From: Lactococcus ileimucosae
GTDB taxonomy: Bacteria; Bacillota; Bacilli; Lactobacillales; Streptococcaceae
Direction: 5' to 3'
Assembly: GCF_943193185.1 (NCBI RefSeq)
Contig: NZ_CALPDE010000015.1
Coordinates: 1 to 64,000, forward strand
DNA length: 64,000 nucleotides
Shown here one piece after another: positions 27,583-36,852 of this stretch (position 1 is its first letter; each line of letters begins with the position of its first letter). The position numbers and the translations under genes are program-made. The notes below the pieces were generated by a model, which made no database searches, was not told the origin of the DNA, and was given only the letters and a program-made list of their open reading frames with translations.

Positions 27583-28350
27583 TTAAATCTCATAGTATAC
27601 TATCTCTGGAGGTACACCAAACCTTATAGGTAAAAAAGTCAAACCTATCCCTGCATTGACAAAGAGTGTCGTATTCTGGCCTAAGTCATATAAACCAGAA
27701 TCATAAGCTTTAGAACCATCATTACGTAAGCGCCAATTTCCAAGTCGGATTTGGCCACCGTGGCTGTGCCCTGCGACTACCAAATCATACTTTTCCGGAT
27801 GTTCAACCCGTAAAATCGTATCCGGCTCATGAATCATTAAAAGGGAAAAATCTGCTTGCTCAGGCAGCATCTCAAAATTCGGCTGACCTTCACGTAAGTC
27901 ATCAAGCCCCGTCAATGATACATTTCCCGACCTCACAGACTGATTTGTGAGTACTGTGAATCCTGACTCCTCCAGAAAACTTCTAATATAGTTAGGATGA
28001 CCCTCTTCAGAAAAATCATGATTGCCCAAAATAGCAAATTTCCCCAAAGGAGCTTCTAAATCCGTCAGAATTTCTTTAACTTTATTTCTCTCATGCTTCT
28101 GAGCCCAGCTTACCTTATCAAATAAGTCACCTGTGAACAAAATCAAATCAGGTTCCATCTGTTTGATGTGCTTTGAAAATTTATAAAAACGACGTGGTCG
28201 GGTGTGCCAGTTAAAATGTGTATCTGTAAAGTGTGCAACTTTCAAGCCCTTCTCATCTGAGATTTTAACTTTTCGCACACGCATAAAGTGTGGTTCAAGC
28301 AAAATCCCATAAAACAGAAGGCTAAAAAGTAGAATTATAATCCATATCAT
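27583..28350 (-). CDS. Membrane-anchored calcineurin-like metallophosphoesterase
   Basis: A 255-residue protein with an N-terminal membrane segment (residues 2-18) and all dinuclear-metal motifs: H-F-T-D-T-H-F near 41, F-T-G-D-L-F-D, I-L-G-N-H-D and V-A-G-H-S-H-G-G-Q. It matches the YkuE/YaeI group, whose substrates include lipid-linked phosphoesters. The active site is likely outside or at the membrane. No operon partner. The start lacks a strong ribosome binding site. Confidence 0.88.
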   Translation of the reverse strand: MIWIIILLFSLLFYGILLEPHFMRVRKVKISDEKGLKVAHFTDTHFNWHTRPRRFYKFSKHIKQMEPDLILFTGDLFDKVSWAQKHERNKVKEILTDLEAPLGKFAILGNHDFSEEGHPNYIRSFLEESGFTVLTNQSVRSGNVSLTGLDDLREGQPNFEMLPEQADFSLLMIHEPDTILRVEHPEKYDLVVAGHSHGGQIRLGNWRLRNDGSKAYDSGLYDLGQNTTLFVNAGIGLTFLPIRFGVPPEIVYYEI

Positions 28351-28872
28351 TGCTTTTAATTTCTTAACTTCTCTTTTTTCATAATCATTTGTAGGCCTGT
28401 AAGATTACGCGAAAACCTTGTTTTGGTTTAGACATATCTAACACTCTTGTAGCTCTTCTAATGCTTAGCCAAACATAGGCTTTTCGGACATCTCTTTTGT
28501 CACACTTCCTCTTAAACAAAGGGCCTTCTGATTTATTAATTTACCTAAACAAGTGCCCCCTCAGCATGAGCGACCATTTTCTAGATAGGATACCTTTTTA
28601 GTAGGCTGTGTTTCTCTCAAACCCTTATTCCACATTTTTTAGAAATGCTTCTGTATCAGGTATTTATTTACTCACCACAAAAGTTCACCTTGTAACTCAA
28701 GCTACTTTTTTGTAATTCCTTCGACAACTTAACCCTATGGTCTTCTTTTATTTCTAGTATAACATAAAGTCGAACAAGACGAAGGAGAGCCATCTTCACA
28801 TAAGTTTTGTCAGCATGTGACTACCCGTTATGACATATAGGAGCACACTCAAGAAATCAAGGTTGGAGTACG
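28351..28872. other. Gene-free stretch between rpsR and the phosphoesterase
   Basis: About 520 bases with stops in all frames and no recognisable gene, RNA or repeat. Short minus-strand pieces look protein-like (for example around 28490-28430) but do not join into one frame. Likely decayed sequence. Confidence 0.4.
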
Positions 28873-28902
28873 AAAAAAGACACCCTCTGGTATCCTTTTT
28901 TA
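28873..28902 (-). terminator. rpsR operon terminator
   Basis: Hairpin with AAAAAAG and CTTTTTT arms plus ACC/GGT pairing, one bulge, right after the rpsR stop. Confidence 0.7.
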
Positions 28903-28907
28903 TATCT

Positions 28908-29153
28908 TTAGTTTTCGTCAGAAGCTACGAATGGCAAAAGAGCCATAACACGTGCGCGTTTGATAGCTGTAACCACTTTACGTTGGTTTTTAGCTGAAGT
29001 ACCAGTCACGCGACGTGGCAAGATTTTACCACGTTCTGAGATAAAACGTTTCAAGAGTTCAGTGTCTTTGTAATCAACAACTTCGATTTTGTTAGCTGCG
29101 ATAAAGTCAACTTTTTTACGGCGTTTGAAGCCACCACGTTTTTGAAAAGCCAT
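28908..29153 (-). CDS. rpsR: 30S ribosomal protein S18
   Basis: An 81-residue S18 with [15 protein letters not shown] and the basic [10 protein letters not shown] end. S18 pairs with S6 on the 30S platform. Last gene of rpsF-ssb-rpsR. It follows a good AAGGAGAAACACACT. Confidence 0.97.
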   Translation of the reverse strand: MAFQKRGGFKRRKKVDFIAANKIEVVDYKDTELLKRFISERGKILPRRVTGTSAKNQRKVVTAIKRARVMALLPFVASDEN

Positions 29154-29225
29154 AGTGTGTTTCTCCTTATATTATTGTTTTATGATGTGTTGCAGGAAAG
29201 CCTTAGTTCCCTCTACAACGGGCTA

Positions 29226-29717
29226 TTAGAATGGAAGATCATCATCAGAAATTTCCATCGGTGAGCCACCAAAGGGATCAGCATCACGACCAAAATCAGG
29301 TGTTGCAGTACTTGCTGTGTTCGTTCCAGCAAACGTACTGTTTTGTGGTTGTTGCGGCTGTGGTGCACTGTATGAACCACTTCCGCCTTCACGTACGGCA
29401 CGACTTTCAAGCATTTGGAAGTTATCCGCCAATACCTCAGTCACATAAACACGTTGACCTTCTTTGTTCTCATAATTTCGCACTTGAATGCTACCTGTTA
29501 CACCAATTAAGGCACCCTTTTTCGCCCAATTTGCCAAATTCTCAGCAGATTGACGCCAGATGACACAGTTGATGAAATCAGCTTCACGTTCGCCTTGCGC
29601 ATTTTTAAAGCGGCGGTTAACAGCAAGCGTAAATGTAGCAACCGCAGTATTTTGCGGTGTGTAACGTAGTTCAGGGTCACGCACAAGGCGTCCAACCAAA
29701 ACAACATTATTAATCAT
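29226..29717 (-). CDS. ssb: Single-stranded DNA-binding protein
   Basis: A 163-residue SSB: OB-fold start [35 protein letters not shown], a Gln/Ser/Pro-rich linker and the acidic tip D-D-D-L-P-F that recruits replication and repair proteins. It lies between rpsF and rpsR, the conserved order that couples SSB supply to growth. Confidence 0.97.
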   Translation of the reverse strand: MINNVVLVGRLVRDPELRYTPQNTAVATFTLAVNRRFKNAQGEREADFINCVIWRQSAENLANWAKKGALIGVTGSIQVRNYENKEGQRVYVTEVLADNFQMLESRAVREGGSGSYSAPQPQQPQNSTFAGTNTASTATPDFGRDADPFGGSPMEISDDDLPF

Positions 29718-29754
29718 GATGTCTCTCCTTTAATTTTGTCCAGCTAAACCAGAA

Positions 29755-30048
29755 TTAAGCTTCTACTTTAGTGATCATATGACGAAGAATATCGCCGTTA
29801 ATCTTAGCAAGACGGTCAAATTCGCTCAAGGCCGCTGAATCAGTAGCTGCTTCAAGAGTTACGATGTGGTAGAGACCTTCGCGGAAGTCTTGGATTTCGT
29901 AAGCGAGTTTACGTGTTTCCCAGTCTTTAGACTCAAGATTCACAGCACCGTTGTCAGTCAAGATATTATCAAAACGTTCAACGAGAGCTTTCTTTGCTTC
30001 TTCTTCAATGTTTGGACGAATAATATAAAGAATTTCGTATTTTGTCAT
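29755..30048 (-). CDS. rpsF: 30S ribosomal protein S6
   Basis: A 97-residue S6 starting [13 protein letters not shown] after AAAAGGAGGAAAAATCA; a longer in-frame reading has no such site and would run through the promoter. First gene of the rpsF-ssb-rpsR operon. The leader carries an S6:S18-type hairpin at 30075-30094. Confidence 0.96.
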   Translation of the reverse strand: MTKYEILYIIRPNIEEEAKKALVERFDNILTDNGAVNLESKDWETRKLAYEIQDFREGLYHIVTLEAATDSAALSEFDRLAKINGDILRHMITKVEA

Positions 30049-30074
30049 TGATTTTTCCTCCTTTTGGACTAATG

Positions 30075-30094
30075 ACACAGGTTGGAGCCTGTGT
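30075..30094 (-). promoter_or_regulatory. Putative S6:S18 autoregulatory leader hairpin
   Basis: ACACAGG / CCTGTGT stem with a 6-base loop in the rpsF leader, the position where S6:S18 bind their own mRNA in many bacteria. Assigned by position and shape; I did not resolve the full motif. Confidence 0.5.
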
Positions 30095-30122
30095 AAGTTA
30101 TGAGTTTTACTCACGAGTATAA

Positions 30123-30151
30123 ATTCTATCATATTAGCAGTTTTTTTGCAA
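30123..30151 (-). promoter_or_regulatory. rpsF operon promoter
   Basis: Minus strand TTGCAA, exactly 17 bases, TAGAAT. Confidence 0.8.
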
Positions 30152-30394
30152 GCTGCCCCACTCCTATCCACAGAAACTTTACGCCTTATTAAAAAATTAT
30201 AATAACTATCTCGAAACAGTGATTTAGAAGCACTTATAGTGTACGCACATTTTTCTTAAAAAGGGCCTCTTCAAAGGTGTTTTACTCTTTTAAGTGTAAA
30301 GGTTATTCAAGAAAAGGGGCAATTTCTCAGAGCTTGTGAAACTTCTGGTCCCCTCTCGTAGAAGTCTTAAAACGAAACCAAAAGAAAACAACCC

Positions 30395-30408
30395 TCTGCA
30401 CCTGCAGA
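30395..30408 (-). terminator. Possible terminator of the 70-residue protein gene
   Basis: TCTGCA / TGCAGA stem 25 bases after the stop, followed by T-rich sequence on the minus strand. Weak. Confidence 0.4.
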
Positions 30409-30432
30409 AGATTTTTCATCTTTCTTTATTTA

Positions 30433-30645
30433 TCAAGCTACAACATCAAGCATATTAGCTGGAATGTAGCGATACTCACCTTCTTTCGACTGATAGTAGC
30501 CAAGTTTTTTCACAATAAAATGCAGCTTGCATTGGTTATCAAAACGTTGGAATAAGTGTGTTACTTCTCCTTCTTGGCTGCGTGTTACGCGTACAATTTT
30601 TTCTCCTGCGTAAGTTGGAGATACATATTTTGGGGTAAATGCCAT
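30433..30645 (-). CDS. Small conserved-looking protein of unknown function
   Basis: A 70-residue basic protein starting MAFTPKYVSPTYAGEKIVRV with F-D-N-Q-C-K-L-H-F-I-V-K-K-L and Y-R-Y-I-P-A-N-M-L. GGAGGTGGTTTGTT gives an excellent ribosome binding site. I do not recognise the family. Predicted mostly beta, no membrane segment. Standing alone between rpsF and lysP. Confidence 0.65.
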   Translation of the reverse strand: MAFTPKYVSPTYAGEKIVRVTRSQEGEVTHLFQRFDNQCKLHFIVKKLGYYQSKEGEYRYIPANMLDVVA

Positions 30646-30840
30646 AACAAACCACCTCCCGATATAATTCAGATGAAAGCGTGTCCATCTATTGTCTATT
30701 ATAACTCTTTTTAGTTTCTAAAACAAACACTTCGCATTATTCATAATCTCCAGGAAAAATTGCATAATTATACATTTTTTCCAGCTTTATTCTTGACAAG
30801 CCTCACAAATTAATCTAAAATATTCATAAATACTTAATAA

Positions 30841-31016
30841 ACGATAGAGGTCGCAGCCAATAATAAGTTAAACGGAGCTTGAGTAAGCAGAGATGTTTGA
30901 CCCAGGAGCGGTTGCCGAAAGAAAAGTTAAACTCGATAACTTTTCTTGGTTTAACGAGAAATACTTGTTAAACTGTCGTAGTCTAGCTAGACTCTTAGTA
31001 TGGACACGATGCGCTA
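30841..31016 (+). promoter_or_regulatory. Lysine riboswitch of lysP
   Basis: The leader starts with GATAGAGGTCGC, has the GGTTGCCGAAAG element in its middle and ends TGGACACGATGCGCTAT, the three conserved ends of the lysine (L-box) aptamer, with long helices between. A terminator follows at 31044-31066, before lysP. Lysine binding should switch the importer off. Confidence 0.85.
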
Positions 31017-31043
31017 TTCGGATAAAAATCCTTTCTGACGTTT

Positions 31044-31066
31044 AGTAATCCCTCGGGATTGCTTTT
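31044..31066 (+). terminator. Regulated terminator of the lysine riboswitch
   Basis: AATCCC / GGGATT core stem with a 2-base loop, then CTTTTTT, 30 bases after the aptamer and about 35 bases before the lysP ATG. Confidence 0.75.
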
Positions 31067-31100
31067 TTGTATTAATATTCATAATTTTAGGAGAGAAGTA

Positions 31101-32564
31101 ATGGATAATACTTCAAACAACGGCCCCACGACAACCACACAAGTAAAACGGGGACTCAAACATCGCCACCTAACCATGATTGCTTTAGGGGGAACGATCG
31201 GTACTGGGTTATTTGTTGCCTCGGGTGCCACAATATCTCAAGCTGGTCCTTTCGGTGCTCTTGCTGCTTACGGAGCTATAGGGCTCATGGTTTTCTTCCT
31301 GATGACTTCCCTTGGTGAAATGGCTTCTTACTTGCCACTGTCCGGTTCCTTTGCTTCTTTTGCTGACCGTTATGTTGATGAGGCCTTCGGCTTTGCCATG
31401 GGCTGGAACTACTGGTTCAATTCCGCAATTACTGTAGCTGTTGAAGCCGCTACAGTCGGTGTAATCATGCAATTTTGGCTGCCCCATGTCCCTACATGGA
31501 TTTGGTCCACCATCGTCATTGGTCTTATCCTATTGGTCAACTTGATTTCTGCCAAGGCTTATGGCGAAGCAGAGTTTTGGATGGCTACGGTTAAAGTTGT
31601 TGCTGTCATTGCCTTCATCGTGATTGGTCTCGCAACAATTTTTGGGATTATGAGTTATAAGCCAGATGTGGCACGCAACCTTTCTGCTGGAGGAAATCAC
31701 GGATTTGTTGGTGGTATCGGAGGAATGATTGCTGTCTTTATGATTGCAGGTTTCTCTTTCCAAGGCACCGAAATCGTTGGTATTGCAGCTGGTGAATCTG
31801 AAAATCCTGAAAAAAATGTACCCTCAGCAATCAAACAAGTTTTCTGGCGTATCCTCATCTTCTATTTCTTATCTATCTTTGTCATTGGAGCTTTAGTCTA
31901 TTATAAAGACCCTAGTCTTCTCCGTGCTGCTGCTCAAAACGATATTACCGTTTCTCCATTTACTCTCGTATTTGAGCGTGCAGGTTTAGCTGCTGCCGCT
32001 TCTGTTATGAATGCTGTTATTTTAACCTCTGTTATTTCTTCGGCTAACTCTTGGCTCTATGCAGCTTCTCGTATGCTTTTTGGTATGGCTAAGGAAGGCC
32101 ATGCCCCAAAGATTTTTGCCAAAACAAATACAAGCACTGGTGTTCCTATTTTTGCTCTCTTAGCCACTGTCGCCATTGGTCTTTTAGCTTTCTTGACCAG
32201 TATCTTCGGAACAGAAATTTACTTCTACCTCGTAGCTGCCTCTGGTTTATCTGGCTTTCTAGCTTGGATTGGCATTGCTATCTGTCACTTCCGATTCCGC
32301 CGTGCTTTTATTAAGCAAGGGCATCAACTTTCCGAGTTAGGCTACCATGCCAAATGGTTTCCCATCGGTCCAATTATTGCCTTAATCCTCTCCATTATTA
32401 TCGTTATCGGACAGATTACCACCGTTACGATGAGCGTGCAAAACATTGTTACCACTTACTTGGCGCTGCCACTTTTCTTAATTTTGTATTTTTCTTACAA
32501 AATTGTTAAGAAGACGAAACTCATTCCACTTGAAGAAGTCGACCTGAGTCGCGATATTGATTAA
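31101..32564 (+). CDS. lysP: Lysine permease of the amino acid-polyamine-organocation family
   Basis: A 487-residue transporter with about 12 membrane helices and the family start K-H-R-H-L-T-M-I-A-L-G-G-T-I-G-T-G-L-F, then S-L-G-E-M-A and G-T-E-I-V-G-I-A-A-G-E-S. LysP imports lysine driven by the proton gradient. The lysine riboswitch directly upstream supports the substrate. Start MDNTSNNG follows AGGAGAGAAGTA; an upstream in-frame ATG overlaps the terminator. Monocistronic. Confidence 0.92.
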   Translation: MDNTSNNGPTTTTQVKRGLKHRHLTMIALGGTIGTGLFVASGATISQAGPFGALAAYGAIGLMVFFLMTSLGEMASYLPLSGSFASFADRYVDEAFGFAMGWNYWFNSAITVAVEAATVGVIMQFWLPHVPTWIWSTIVIGLILLVNLISAKAYGEAEFWMATVKVVAVIAFIVIGLATIFGIMSYKPDVARNLSAGGNHGFVGGIGGMIAVFMIAGFSFQGTEIVGIAAGESENPEKNVPSAIKQVFWRILIFYFLSIFVIGALVYYKDPSLLRAAAQNDITVSPFTLVFERAGLAAAASVMNAVILTSVISSANSWLYAASRMLFGMAKEGHAPKIFAKTNTSTGVPIFALLATVAIGLLAFLTSIFGTEIYFYLVAASGLSGFLAWIGIAICHFRFRRAFIKQGHQLSELGYHAKWFPIGPIIALILSIIIVIGQITTVTMSVQNIVTTYLALPLFLILYFSYKIVKKTKLIPLEEVDLSRDID

Positions 32565-32582
32565 AAACTCAGATAAAACCCT

Positions 32583-32633
32583 AAAAATCACTCAACACTT
32601 GGCTTTCTAAGGATGCCTTGTTGAGTGATTTTT
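32583..32633. terminator. Bidirectional terminator of lysP and surface copy 2
   Basis: Perfect 15-bp stem AAAAATCACTCAACA and complement with a 21-base loop. Confidence 0.9.
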
Positions 32634-32652
32634 GTTTTGGAGTTTGACTACT

Positions 32653-34299
32653 TTAGTTGGATTGATTGATAATTATAGCAGGGCGAATACCACGAACAGG
32701 GTGCGTAAATGATACATTATTATTAGCGAATAACTGCCCTGGTCTCTGGAAATTCACATGCCAAGCGAATCCGGGAGCCCCAGGTGTCCGTAACCACCAC
32801 GAGTTACTGTTCGTCGCTGTACGTCCCAAGGAGTTAGGAAATGCTTGACCAGGTCCAGATAGGCGTGTAACATCAGCTAAGGAGAGTGCAAACGCACGTG
32901 AACTACCACCTGCTCCTTGGACAACTGTTGTCACATCTGCCGCAACATCACCTTGTAAGTTATTGGGAATCCATCGCACACCACCATCAAATGTAACAAC
33001 ATCATCTGGAACACTTCCCGTTATGAAGTTATTAGCTACAGGCTGAACTCTGGCTCTCACTTCTGAATGAAGAGAGTCATACCAAGAATCCAATTCTTCT
33101 TCTTGCTGCACAAATGAAATCTCAGTAATCACATTGTTCCGGATAATCATATGATTACCAGAACCTTGATTCTCTAGATAACGATACTGCTCCCCGGCCA
33201 TGGTAAAGATACGCCCCGGACGCATGGTCGAAAAGTCAAAGGCTGCTGGTGCACTGTCTTCATTAGGCAGTGGGTTCGGGCCGTCATCAAACATCACTCC
33301 GTTCTGGATGCCACGGAGAAGGTCTGCCAGCTCCGCATGGTGTTGCTCCCCGTCATTGAGGAACTCCTCATGCTGGTCAGGACTGACTAAGCCACTCTCG
33401 ACATGAATTCCATAGTAGTAAAATCCGTTAAAGACCTTGTCCTCAATGGCAGCTGTCATCTCCGCTGCATCAAGCAGGTAAGAGCTGGCTTGCTCACTGT
33501 TCAGTCTGTTGGCCCAGTAAGCCCAACCCGTGTTGTGGTCAACCACCCAGAAGTTGCCTATCTTGTCTTCGTTAGGTAAGTTGCTCCACTGGTTCATGGT
33601 CATTGGCGCACGGTCTTGTTGTAAGTTCTGAGCAGTTTGGTTGGTCACTTCTTCTCCCGGCCAGATTGGACCACTGTTGTCAAAGTTTTCGTTTGCTGAC
33701 CAGTAAGCATCAATACCGTCTCCCGGATGTGTCGCCCCGTCTGTGACCCCATCTGTTGCCTCGTTCCCTTCGATCCAGTCCCGCGCATGTCCTGCCGCTG
33801 CTGTTCTTAAGTCCAGGTTGTCATGGTTGAAGGTGGGCATATACCATGGGGCATCTTGACCGGAACGTTCCCAACCAAAGGTGAGTGTGGCATACTGGTC
33901 GAAGGCATTTGAGGCATTGCTATTTTCCCGGTCATTGATATTGCCTGCGCTTGGAATCCATGTGGTCCAGTTTTCTACATCGTCACGGCTAGTCCCTGCG
34001 ACCAGGGGCGTGAAGTCCGTTTCGTCACGTTGTCGGGTTTCGAGGAACTCGGACAGGCGTATCCGTGCCATGATTGGCCGTTCCCCGTAGTTTTCCACGA
34101 AGACGTCCTTGTTTTCGGTGTCTCGGTTGTAGTAGTCGTGGACACGGCCACCGACATTGATGTCCACTTCATTCAGCCGATCATTGATGGCCCGTTGGTT
34201 GAAGGCTTGGAAGGCGAAGGTGCCGCCTACTGCGAGTAACAGGAGCGACAGGAGTGCGAGGTTGCGCAGCCGCCGCTGTTTTTTCTTTTCTGGTGTCAT
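32653..34299 (-). CDS. TasA-like exported protein with variable DUF6273-like C-terminus, copy 2
   Basis: A 548-residue paralogue of copy 1. The leader (LLLLAVGGTFAFQAFNQ) and the block to V-F-V-E-N-Y-G are almost identical, and the first 200 bases plus the upstream promoter segment are near-identical at DNA level, which suggests recent duplication or gene conversion. The middle keeps G-V-T-D-G-A-T-H-P-G-D-G and Y-Y-Y-G-I-H-V. The C-terminal domain keeps A-F-A-L-S-L-A-D-V, W-W-L-R-T-P-G and R-G-I-R-P-A-I-I-I, but the residues between (A-W-H-V-N-F-Q-R-P-G-Q-L) are unlike copy 1. No sorting signal. The promoter spacer is too short (10 bases), so this copy may be off in this isolate. Confidence 0.72.
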   Translation of the reverse strand: MTPEKKKQRRLRNLALLSLLLLAVGGTFAFQAFNQRAINDRLNEVDINVGGRVHDYYNRDTENKDVFVENYGERPIMARIRLSEFLETRQRDETDFTPLVAGTSRDDVENWTTWIPSAGNINDRENSNASNAFDQYATLTFGWERSGQDAPWYMPTFNHDNLDLRTAAAGHARDWIEGNEATDGVTDGATHPGDGIDAYWSANENFDNSGPIWPGEEVTNQTAQNLQQDRAPMTMNQWSNLPNEDKIGNFWVVDHNTGWAYWANRLNSEQASSYLLDAAEMTAAIEDKVFNGFYYYGIHVESGLVSPDQHEEFLNDGEQHHAELADLLRGIQNGVMFDDGPNPLPNEDSAPAAFDFSTMRPGRIFTMAGEQYRYLENQGSGNHMIIRNNVITEISFVQQEEELDSWYDSLHSEVRARVQPVANNFITGSVPDDVVTFDGGVRWIPNNLQGDVAADVTTVVQGAGGSSRAFALSLADVTRLSGPGQAFPNSLGRTATNSNSWWLRTPGAPGFAWHVNFQRPGQLFANNNVSFTHPVRGIRPAIIINQSN

Positions 34300-34377
34300 A
34301 AACTCCTCCTTTGGCGTAACATTTACTTTTGGTTTTTCATTACAAGAAAATTTCTAATGTTACGTTTACTTTCTGAG

Positions 34378-34399
34378 TCTATAGTATAAAAAAGGTCAA
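34378..34399 (-). promoter_or_regulatory. Copy 2 promoter with 6-base T-tract in the spacer
   Basis: Minus strand TTGACC (34394-34399), T6 plus ATAC (10-base spacer), TATAGA (34378-34383). Flanks are the same as at copy 1, where the tract is T12. A 10-base spacer should not be functional. Confidence 0.6.
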
Positions 34400-34489
34400 A
34401 TGAAATGAGTGTTTGATGAGAAAAGTGAGGAGGGCTTTCACTTGACCTTGTTTTCAGCTTCCGGGCCAGCGCCTGAAAAGTGGACAAAA

Positions 34490-34519
34490 AAGAAGCTTCT
34501 GACTAGGCAGGAGCTTCTT
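34490..34519 (-). terminator. dnaX terminator
   Basis: AAGAAGCTTCT / AGGAGCTTCTT stem (one G-T pair), 8-base loop, T-run on the minus strand. Confidence 0.8.
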
Positions 34520-34552
34520 CACTTTATGACATTATAGGATTTATACCCGTTG

Positions 34553-36211
34553 CTAATCCTTAATTACTTTCACTTTTTCACCAAAAAATTCTTTCGCTTT
34601 GCTGACAAGCATTTCCTCTTCGTTAGCCTCCGTCTCCGCAACCATTTCAGCATTTTTTTCACCTTTTTTTAGGTGCATCACATACTCTTGCCGGACAGAC
34701 TGCCAATCTTGTTCCGCCAGAGCAATAATCTCCGGTGAAAAACCTAAGATGGAGGACATAAGATTTCCAAATGTTAACTGTAAATTTTCATTTTCAGCTA
34801 CACGTTTAGCTAGATTTCCATGGGGAAAAGTCACAACGACAAAGTTGCTTGATGCTGCTACAGGCGCTGTGTTATTGATTAACGCACGCTCTGAAGGCTT
34901 TGTAAAACTTGAAACAATCTCTGGCCAAGCCCCGAAAACAGCTTGACGTGCTTCATTTGTTGCTTCTCTTAACGCTTTAAAAATCAAGTCTTGATTTACT
35001 TGATATTTTTCTGAACTCGTTTGCAGCTTCACTTGGCGCTTGATTTGCACTTCTTGACTTATGGAAGATACAGAAGGCTTATTTTCAACTTCCACCAACT
35101 TGGCCTTAAGCTCCCGAAGCTCTGCTTTTATAGCTTGAAGTTCCTGCGCCAAATCCTCTGAAACCGCCGCGTCTTCTGCAGGATGAGAAGCACCGGCATC
35201 CACTAAGCGCATCGTCATGACATCGGCAGCAATTTTGCTTTGCGTTGTTTCTTTGATAATCTTCAAGGACTCAATCGCTATATTGATCCATTGATAAATT
35301 CGCGCCCGAGGTATCTTGTTGTCTTCCTTCAAAAGCAGGTCACGGAAATAGGTTAGAAGATCTTCTGTGAAGCGCAACATATTTTTACCTTCAAGAAAAA
35401 TCTTCTCTAAATCCGCCAGTGCTGAGGTCACATCCGAATCTGCCAGCGCAGAAACATAAGAAACCAGCGCTTCGTTGGCAATTGAACCTGTTACGAGTAA
35501 AGCATCTTTTTCTTCAAGTTTACCCTCTGAAAAACTCAACGCTTGATCAAGTAAACTCAAGGCATCACGCATCCCACCTTCCGCAGATTTAGCAATCACA
35601 TCAAGGGCCGCATCTTCAAAGTCGATCTTTTCATCAGATAAAACTTCCGCTAAATGCTGATGAATATCACTAGTCGTAATAGCCTTGAAAGCAAAGCGTT
35701 GCACACGACTAATAATCGTTGCTGGGATTTTTTGCAACTCGGTCGTTGCTAGAACAAAGACAACATTATCCGTTGGTTCTTCCAAAGTTTTCAGCAAAGC
35801 ATTGAAGGCCCCTGTTGACAGCATGTGAACCTCGTCAATGATATAGACCTTGTAAGTCACACGGTTGGCTACATAAGTGGATTTGTCACGGATTTCTCGG
35901 ATTTCATCGACACCGTTATTTGAAGCAGCATCGAGCTCAATAACATCTTCTAAATTTCCTTGGGTAATCGCTTGACAAATGTCACACTTGTTACAAGGCT
36001 CACCCTCTTTTTGATTGGGACAATTGATGGCTTTGGCAAAGATTTTTGCTGCTGAAGTTTTCCCCGTTCCTCTCGGACCGCTAAAAAGATAGGCATGAGA
36101 AATCTGACCATTCATAATGGCATTTTTCAGAGTTGTTGCAACGACTTCTTGACCAACCATTTCGTCAAATCTTTGACTACGGTATTTTCTATATAAAGCT
36201 TGATAAGCCAT
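34553..36211 (-). CDS. dnaX: DNA polymerase III subunits gamma/tau
   Basis: A 552-residue clamp-loader ATPase. Walker A G-P-R-G-T-G-K-T-S-A-A, the zinc module C-x8-C-N-K-C-D-I-C, D-E-V-H-M-L and the sensor region T-E-L-Q-K-I-P-A-T-I-I-S-R are present, followed by the oligomerisation domain and a C-terminal tau-specific part. It loads the beta clamp at the replication fork. It starts MAYQALYRKYR after AGAAGGAATGAAAA. Last gene of GAF - kinase-like - dnaX. Confidence 0.96.
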   Translation of the reverse strand: MAYQALYRKYRSQRFDEMVGQEVVATTLKNAIMNGQISHAYLFSGPRGTGKTSAAKIFAKAINCPNQKEGEPCNKCDICQAITQGNLEDVIELDAASNNGVDEIREIRDKSTYVANRVTYKVYIIDEVHMLSTGAFNALLKTLEEPTDNVVFVLATTELQKIPATIISRVQRFAFKAITTSDIHQHLAEVLSDEKIDFEDAALDVIAKSAEGGMRDALSLLDQALSFSEGKLEEKDALLVTGSIANEALVSYVSALADSDVTSALADLEKIFLEGKNMLRFTEDLLTYFRDLLLKEDNKIPRARIYQWINIAIESLKIIKETTQSKIAADVMTMRLVDAGASHPAEDAAVSEDLAQELQAIKAELRELKAKLVEVENKPSVSSISQEVQIKRQVKLQTSSEKYQVNQDLIFKALREATNEARQAVFGAWPEIVSSFTKPSERALINNTAPVAASSNFVVVTFPHGNLAKRVAENENLQLTFGNLMSSILGFSPEIIALAEQDWQSVRQEYVMHLKKGEKNAEMVAETEANEEEMLVSKAKEFFGEKVKVIKD

Positions 36212-36223
36212 TTTTCATTCCTT

Positions 36224-36844
36224 CTAATAAAGGTCTGGCTCTGCGCCAAGACCAAGTTCTTCATTGATACGGAAAAGAACATCACGCGCAAGGATAGACT
36301 GATCAATATCTGTTGAGTTATAATTTTTCATGGCTTTGTAAACCGCCCAAACTCTTGCACGAATGACTGTTGCTTTATCAGCTTCAGCGGCTGAGAAAAA
36401 TATCTTTCTCTGTTTCTCATCAAAAATTTCCCAAGCGATTGTCAAGTCACTGGCAGGATCTCCCACAATCAAAACCTCTGTCTCAACTACACCAGAAAAT
36501 TTATCCTTAGTCACCCAAACTGTTTCCAAATTCAGATTGCCATGCAAGACTACTGGCGATTTTGTCCAGGGATTTCTACTGGCTTTCTCCCAATACATAC
36601 GGAGGTCTTCTACTGGCACAACTCTCTTCATCTGGTCTAGCAAGGTAAAAAATTCTGCTTCAATAACTGGAAGCATTAGCTCTGCACCCTGTATTCCAGT
36701 CGCATCCAGCTTGTGCAGTTGATAAATAAAGTTCCCCAAATCTTGAGCAAATGCCTTGGGCTCTGCCAAGCGGTTAAAGCCCACTGGCGTCCTTTCCTTA
36801 TCGTGAAATCTGTCTCTTATAAATTGATTTACTGTTTCTTTCAT
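36224..36844 (-). CDS. Aminoglycoside phosphotransferase-like protein lacking catalytic residues
   Basis: A 206-residue protein resembling the C-lobe of APH-type kinases. The Brenner motif HGDxxxxN appears as V-L-H-G-N-L-N-L-E-T-V-W-V, so the catalytic Asp and metal-binding Asn are changed, and the metal Asp region reads V-E-T-E-V-L-I-V-G-D-P-A-S-D-L. No N-lobe is present. It may be a non-catalytic pseudokinase. ATG at 36844 is preferred (AGGGAAGAG before it). It sits between the GAF gene and dnaX, so it is cotranscribed with dnaX. Confidence 0.6.
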   Translation of the reverse strand: MKETVNQFIRDRFHDKERTPVGFNRLAEPKAFAQDLGNFIYQLHKLDATGIQGAELMLPVIEAEFFTLLDQMKRVVPVEDLRMYWEKASRNPWTKSPVVLHGNLNLETVWVTKDKFSGVVETEVLIVGDPASDLTIAWEIFDEKQRKIFFSAAEADKATVIRARVWAVYKAMKNYNSTDIDQSILARDVLFRINEELGLGAEPDLY

Positions 36845-36852
36845 CTCTTCCC

